Positions 6,686-10,655 of a DNA stretch of 10,655 bases are shown here, one piece after another (the first letter of the stretch is position 1; each line of letters opens with the position of its first letter). Origin of the DNA: an uncultured Clostridia bacterium (GTDB lineage: Bacteria > Bacillota_A > Clostridia > TANB77 > CAG-508); assembly GCA_944388685.1 (NCBI GenBank), contig CALXJS010000050.1, positions 1-10,655 on the forward strand. Reading direction: 5' to 3'. The position numbers and the translations under genes are program-made. Below the pieces are notes generated by a model, which did no database searches, was not told the DNA's origin, and saw only the letters and a program-made list of their open reading frames with translations.

Positions 6686-6702
6686 GCAGAACGTCTATCC
6701 TT
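6678..6702 (+). terminator. Hairpin at the stop of the beta-helix gene, weak terminator
   Basis: AAGGATAG (6678-6685, including the stop codon) pairs with CTATCCTT (6695-6702). The stem can extend by G-T and C-G to leave a 5-base loop. The following bases are T-rich but interrupted by A residues, so termination may be partial and read-through into the sortase is possible. Confidence 0.5.
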
Positions 6703-6808
6703 ATATATTTATATATTAGAAAAGTCATTCGGACATCCTATTATATAAAATTAAGATAAAAAGAACAGTATTTAAAGTCATATTATTTCGATAAAGGAAG
6801 ATAAGGTT

Positions 6809-7168
6809 ATGAAAAATAATACAAAAGTAAACCATAAAAAAATATATAAGCTAATTTATTTTTTGCTGACAGTACTCATCATATTATCAAGTATTTATGT
6901 TATCAATTTTTTCTCACTAAAGCAAGAAGCCAAAGAACAAAGTAATTTATTAAATGTAATTAGTATATATCAAAGCGAAGCAAGTAATGAAGAGACAAAA
7001 AATATATCATCAGAAGAAAATGAAAAGATTGAAGAAGTAGCAGAAGAAAATACACGGATTAACTTTGGAAGAAAGTGTAGATATACAAAACCAAGAAACA
7101 GAAAGAATGTTGCAAGTAAGAGAATTACAAGAACAAAATGTAGACATTGTAGGTTGGTTAGAAATTGA
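6809..7168 (+). CDS. N-terminal fragment of a frameshifted class B sortase
   Basis: The 119-residue frame starts at ATG 6809 after AAGGAAG (6794-6800). It encodes a short basic N-terminus and one membrane span (about residues 13-35), the N-terminal anchor expected of a sortase. An acidic, E/N/S-rich linker extends to about residue 82. From about base 7050 the frame turns into an atypical arginine/lysine/cysteine-rich tail, while the adjacent frame (+1) becomes coding. This fragment is therefore most likely the beginning of the sortase at 7065-7679, separated from it by one extra base. The tail after about residue 82 should not be read as real protein. No catalytic residue is present here. Confidence 0.75.
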   Translation: MKNNTKVNHKKIYKLIYFLLTVLIILSSIYVINFFSLKQEAKEQSNLLNVISIYQSEASNEETKNISSEENEKIEEVAEENTRINFGRKCRYTKPRNRKNVASKRITRTKCRHCRLVRN

Positions 7169-7679
7169 AAATACCAATATCAATTATCCAGTATTACAAG
7201 GAACAGACAATAGTTATTACATGACACATAATTACAAAAAGGAAAAATCAAAAAATGGCTCCATTTTCTTAAATGCAGATTATGATTGGAATATACCTAG
7301 TAATAATTTGCTCATATATGGTCATAACTTAGGGAATGGAATGATGTTTCAAGAATTGTTAAAATATGAAAAGAAAAGTTATTATCAAGAACACCCAACA
7401 ATTCATTTTACGACAACAGACGAAGATGCAGAATATGAAATTATTTCAGCCTTTAAATCAAAGGTATATTATAAATCAGAAAAAAATGTATTTCGTTATT
7501 ATTTTTTCATTAATAGTGAATCAGAAGAGGAATATAATGCGTTTGTAAAAAATGCAAAAAAAGCTTCTCTGTATTCGATTGATTCAACAGCAAACTATGG
7601 AGAACAGTTAATTACATTATCTACTTGTTCTTATCATGTGGAAGATGGAAGATTTGCAGTTGTAGGAAGAAGAAAATGA
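7065..7679 (+). CDS. srtB: Class B sortase catalytic domain (downstream part of frameshifted gene)
   Basis: Sortases are extracytoplasmic cysteine transpeptidases that link sorting-signal proteins to peptidoglycan. The 204 codons from TTG 7065 hold a complete class B domain. It opens with NVDIVGWLEIENT...YPVLQ, has the catalytic histidine in IYGHNL (H87) and the active-site cysteine in TLSTC (C188), and the arginine in DGRFAVVGRR (R196). The frame has a TAG at 7038-7040, no ribosome binding site near 7065 and no membrane span, so it is unlikely to start here. It continues the frame begun at 6809. Removing one A from AAAA (7047-7050) would give one protein of 289 residues. Its likely substrate is the TPKTG protein just upstream. 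The stop TGA coincides with the first three bases of the perfect palindrome at 7677-7800. Whether active enzyme is made is uncertain. Confidence 0.88.
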   Translation: MEESVDIQNQETERMLQVRELQEQNVDIVGWLEIENTNINYPVLQGTDNSYYMTHNYKKEKSKNGSIFLNADYDWNIPSNNLLIYGHNLGNGMMFQELLKYEKKSYYQEHPTIHFTTTDEDAEYEIISAFKSKVYYKSEKNVFRYYFFINSESEEEYNAFVKNAKKASLYSIDSTANYGEQLITLSTCSYHVEDGRFAVVGRRK

Positions 7680-7800
7680 GACAATTTGGGCCAGGTTGGA
7701 TTTTGTAGCATTTTTGTCGAAAAATGTGGAATATTAATATAATTATTCGTCATTTTTCGACAAAAATGCTACAAAATCCAACCTGGCCCAAATTGTCTCA
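7677..7800. mobile_element. 124-bp perfect palindromic element, putative MITE
   Basis: Bases 7677-7726 and 7751-7800 are exact reverse complements over 50 bp, ending TGAGACAATTTGGGCC outward on each side. The 24-base AT-rich centre adds a further pair, GAATA (7729-7733) with TATTC (7744-7748). AAAA flanks both ends (7673-7676 and 7801-7804), which may be a target-site duplication. No coding capacity exists. Its first three bases are the sortase stop codon. It lacks a T tract on the + strand, so it is not a normal terminator, although a hairpin this strong will affect transcript ends. Confidence 0.75.
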
Positions 7801-7804
7801 AAAA

Positions 7805-7822
7805 GAAACGTTTCCAATTGGA
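7805..7822. promoter_or_regulatory. Two overlapping palindromes at the dnaE promoter, possible operator
   Basis: GAAACGTTTC (7805-7814) and TCCAATTGGA (7813-7822) are each perfect 10-bp palindromes and share two bases. The second overlaps the -35 box. They may be a regulator-binding site. I do not recognise a named operator in them, and the position alone supports the call. Confidence 0.35.
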
Positions 7823-7846
7823 CATTTGTAAAAATTATGATATAAT
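7818..7846 (+). promoter_or_regulatory. Extended -10 SigA promoter of dnaE
   Basis: The -35 box TTGGAC (7818-7823) and the perfect -10 box TATAAT (7841-7846) are 17 bp apart. A TG at 7838-7839 sits one base before the -10, making it an extended -10 promoter. Transcription should start near 7853, about 32 bases before the dnaE start codon. Confidence 0.85.
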
Positions 7847-7884
7847 GCAAAAGAAAAATGGAATTTATGAAAAGAGGAAGAAAT

Positions 7885-10655
7885 ATGTCAGATTTTGTGC
7901 ATTTACATATACATAGTGAATTTAGTTTATTAGATGGAGCAAATAGAATAAAAGATTTACCAGTAAGAGCTAAAGAGTTAGGGATGAAGGCAATGGCAAT
8001 TACAGACCATGGGGTTATGTATGGTGCGATTGACTTTTATAAAGCATGCAAAAAAGAAGGGATAAAACCGATTATAGGCTGTGAAGTGTATGTAGCACCT
8101 AGAAGCAGATTTGATAAAGAGCCTAATATTGATAACCACTATTATCATTTGATTTTATTAGCCAAAGATAATCAAGGGTATAAAAATTTAAGTAAATTGG
8201 TTTCTATTGGATTTGTAGATGGCTATTATTATAAACCACGTATTGATTTAGAAGTATTGGAAAAATATCATGAAGGCTTAATTTGCCTAAGTGCTTGTTT
8301 AGCAGGAGCGGTTAACCAAGCTTTATTAAATGGACAAGAAGAAAAGGCAGAAGAAGTTGCACTATGGCATAAAAGAGTCTTTGGGGAAGATTATTATATA
8401 GAAATCCAAAATAATGGAATTAAAGAACAAGTTTTAGCAAATCAGAAATTGGTAAAATTAGCTAGAAAGTTAGATATTCCACTAGTTGCAACAAATGACG
8501 CGCACTATTTAAAAAGAGAAGATGCCTATAATCATGAGGTTTTATTATGTATTCAAACAGGAAAACGAATGAGTGACCCTGACAGAATGCGATTTGATAC
8601 AGACGAGCTATATGTTAAGTCTCCAGAAGAGATGTCAGAATATTTTAGTGCATTTCCAGATGCGATAGAAAATACAGTAAAAATTGCAGATAAATGTAAT
8701 GTGGAATTTGAATTTGGACACACTATCTTACCTAATTATGATGTGCCACCAGAATATCCAACCCATTATGACTATTTCAAAAAACTTTGTGATGATGGTA
8801 TTAAAAAGAGATATGGAGAGAATCCAAGTAAAGAAATTTTAGATAGAGCAGAATATGAAATTGGTGTTATCAAAAAAATGGGATATGTAGACTATTTCCT
8901 AATTGTGTGGGATTTTATTCATTATGCTAAAACACACAATATTTCAGTAGGACCAGGAAGAGGTTCAGGTGCGGGCTCTATTATTGCTTATGCCATTGAA
9001 ATTACAGATATTGACCCAATGAAATATGATTTACTATTTGAAAGATTTTTAAATCCTGAAAGAATTAGTATGCCTGACTTTGATGTTGATTTTAGTGATG
9101 CACATAGACAAGAAGTTATTGATTATGTATCTGAAAAATATGGGCATGACCATGTTTCACAGATTATTACCTTTGGAACCATGTCTGCAAGAATGGTTAT
9201 TCGAGATGTAGCAAGAGTATTGGATGTTCCTTATGCAGAAGCAGATGCATTAGCAAAAATGATACCAAATGAATTACATATTACTATAAAAAAAGCATTA
9301 GAACAAAATATAGAATTACGACAAAAATATGAAAATGACCCACAAGTAAAAAATCTATTAGACATTGCCATGGGACTAGAAGGAATGCCAAGACAGGCCT
9401 CAACTCATGCGTGTGGAGTCGTTATTACAAAAGATCCAGTAGATACCTATGTTCCTCTGTATGTTCGTGATGGACAAATTTCTACGCAATATATCATGAC
9501 AACTCTAGAAGAATTAGGACTATTGAAAATGGACTTCTTGGGATTAAGAACTTTAACTGTTATTCAAGATACAATTGAAATGGTGGAAAAAGATAAAGGG
9601 ATTAAAGTCGAATTTGATAAAGAAATGGCAGATCCCAAGGTATATAAATTATGGCAAGAAGGAAAATCTTGCGGTATATTCCAATTTGAGTCACAAGGAA
9701 TGACAAACTTCATGAAAGAATTAAAACCAGACTGTTTAGAAGACTTAATCGCCGGTGTTTCTCTATACAGACCAGGACCAATGGACCAAATTCCAAGATA
9801 TATTAAAGGAAAACAACATCCTGGACATAATGAATATACACATCCAAGCTTAGAGCCAATTCTAAATGTAACTTATGGATGTATGGTATATCAAGAACAA
9901 GTTATGCAAATCGTTCGTAATTTAGCTGGTTATTCTTTAGGAAGAGCTGACCTAGTAAGAAGAGCCATGGGAAAGAAAAAGTTAGATGTTATGGCAAAAG
10001 AAAGAGAAGTTTTTATCAATGGACAAGTAGATGAAAATGGAAATGTCATTGTACCAGGTTGTGTAAGAAATGGAATTGACGCAGAATCAGCCAATAAAAT
10101 TTTTGACGAAATGGCAGAATTTGCAAAATATGCATTTAACAAATCTCATGCTGCATGTTATGCAGTAGTAGCTTACAGAACAGCCTACTTAAAAGCATAT
10201 TATCCAGCAGAATTTATGGCAGCAACTTTAAATAGTTACCTAGGAAATTTAGATAAAGTACCACAATATATTGACGAATGTAAATCTCTAGGAATTGAAA
10301 TCTTAAAACCAGAAATCAATAAAAGTAGTACCAAATTTACAGTTGAAGATGGCAAAATACGATTTGGTTTAGGTAGTATCAAAAATGTAGGAACCACACC
10401 AGTTGACAATATCGTAAAAGAGAGAAATGAGCATGGAGAATACAAAGGATTTACAGACTTTTGCGAAAGAATTGCAGATGAAGCAGTCAATAAAAAATGT
10501 ATTGAAAGTTTAATAAAAGCAGGGGTATTTGACAACTTTGAACAAACCAGAAGTACCTTACTTGCTTCATTTGAAAGTATAGTAGATACCATTCAAAGTG
10601 GCAAGAAAAAGGGATTTTCAGGACAAGTATCAATGTTTGACTTAGGTTCAGAAGA
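7885..10655 (+). CDS. dnaE: DNA polymerase III subunit alpha, DnaE type, 3'-truncated by the window edge
   Basis: DnaE is a family C replicative DNA polymerase. The open frame runs from ATG 7885 to the window end, 923 complete codons of an expected 1,100-1,200. The N-terminal PHP domain keeps its metal-binding pattern: HLHIH (H6, H8, H10), D41-H42-G, E67, H88 and D205-A-H207. This pattern is compatible with an intact metal site, unlike the degenerate PHP of E. coli. The palm has GPGRGSGAGS (356-365) and the catalytic aspartates of P-D-F-D-V-D-F (D398, D400, D402), with the third likely at D550 in LLKMDFLGLRTL; these match E. coli D401, D403 and D555 in order and spacing. The fingers, beta-binding and early C-terminal regions follow. 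GAGG (7874-7877) with a 7-base spacer supports the start. Firmicutes normally also carry PolC, which is not in this window. Confidence 0.97.
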   Translation, partial: MSDFVHLHIHSEFSLLDGANRIKDLPVRAKELGMKAMAITDHGVMYGAIDFYKACKKEGIKPIIGCEVYVAPRSRFDKEPNIDNHYYHLILLAKDNQGYKNLSKLVSIGFVDGYYYKPRIDLEVLEKYHEGLICLSACLAGAVNQALLNGQEEKAEEVALWHKRVFGEDYYIEIQNNGIKEQVLANQKLVKLARKLDIPLVATNDAHYLKREDAYNHEVLLCIQTGKRMSDPDRMRFDTDELYVKSPEEMSEYFSAFPDAIENTVKIADKCNVEFEFGHTILPNYDVPPEYPTHYDYFKKLCDDGIKKRYGENPSKEILDRAEYEIGVIKKMGYVDYFLIVWDFIHYAKTHNISVGPGRGSGAGSIIAYAIEITDIDPMKYDLLFERFLNPERISMPDFDVDFSDAHRQEVIDYVSEKYGHDHVSQIITFGTMSARMVIRDVARVLDVPYAEADALAKMIPNELHITIKKALEQNIELRQKYENDPQVKNLLDIAMGLEGMPRQASTHACGVVITKDPVDTYVPLYVRDGQISTQYIMTTLEELGLLKMDFLGLRTLTVIQDTIEMVEKDKGIKVEFDKEMADPKVYKLWQEGKSCGIFQFESQGMTNFMKELKPDCLEDLIAGVSLYRPGPMDQIPRYIKGKQHPGHNEYTHPSLEPILNVTYGCMVYQEQVMQIVRNLAGYSLGRADLVRRAMGKKKLDVMAKEREVFINGQVDENGNVIVPGCVRNGIDAESANKIFDEMAEFAKYAFNKSHAACYAVVAYRTAYLKAYYPAEFMAATLNSYLGNLDKVPQYIDECKSLGIEILKPEINKSSTKFTVEDGKIRFGLGSIKNVGTTPVDNIVKERNEHGEYKGFTDFCERIADEAVNKKCIESLIKAGVFDNFEQTRSTLLASFESIVDTIQSGKKKGFSGQVSMFDLGSE

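Noticed and set aside
7677..7800. The perfect palindrome as an ordinary rho-independent terminator of the sortase gene
   Set aside because: Its stem is far longer than terminator stems and is followed by A residues, not T residues, on the + strand.

Overview
The window is very AT-rich. It has Firmicutes-style AGGAGG-type ribosome binding sites, a clostridial-type rubrerythrin, an Rpn-family (PD-(D/E)XK) protein, a pilin-like/MucBP/BspA-LRR surface protein, and a class B sortase next to a TPKTG-anchored protein. Together these suggest an anaerobic low-GC Gram-positive of the Clostridia, probably host- or gut-associated. This is inferred from gene families only; there is no marker here that fixes the genus.

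Layout, left to right. (1) 1-1816 is a stress and repair segment on the + strand. It holds the 3' part of rubrerythrin, a run of inverted repeats with an intrinsic terminator, ogt (O6-alkylguanine DNA alkyltransferase), and an Hsp20 small heat-shock gene whose promoter overlaps a degenerate CIRCE operator. (2) A bidirectional terminator separates hsp20 from a convergent Rpn-family gene on the - strand, which probably starts at TTG 2732. (3) 2778-3544 is a gene-free, extremely AT-rich stretch with a long-range inverted repeat just upstream of a surface-protein gene. (4) 3545-7679 is a cell-envelope block on the + strand: a pilin-like/MucBP/LRR protein, a secreted beta-helix protein with a C-terminal TPKTG sorting signal, and a class B sortase split by a frameshift. 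(5) 7885-10655 is the first 923 codons of dnaE (DNA polymerase III alpha), behind a strong extended -10 promoter.

Two foldback elements are the most unusual content. A roughly 317-bp imperfect palindrome (5132-5448) fills the gap between the two surface genes and can fold end to end. A 124-bp element with perfect 50-bp arms (7677-7800) sits exactly at the sortase stop codon, so the stop codon is its first three bases. Both have ends resembling T(R)GAGACA and A/T-rich flanking repeats, so both may be miniature non-autonomous transposons. No transposase is present in the window.

The likely functional unit is the beta-helix protein with its sortase. Clostridial class B sortases such as that of Clostridioides difficile use (S/P/N)PxTG-type signals, which fits TPKTG. 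The frameshift means this sortase may be inactive in the sequenced genome, unless the shift is an assembly error or is bypassed.
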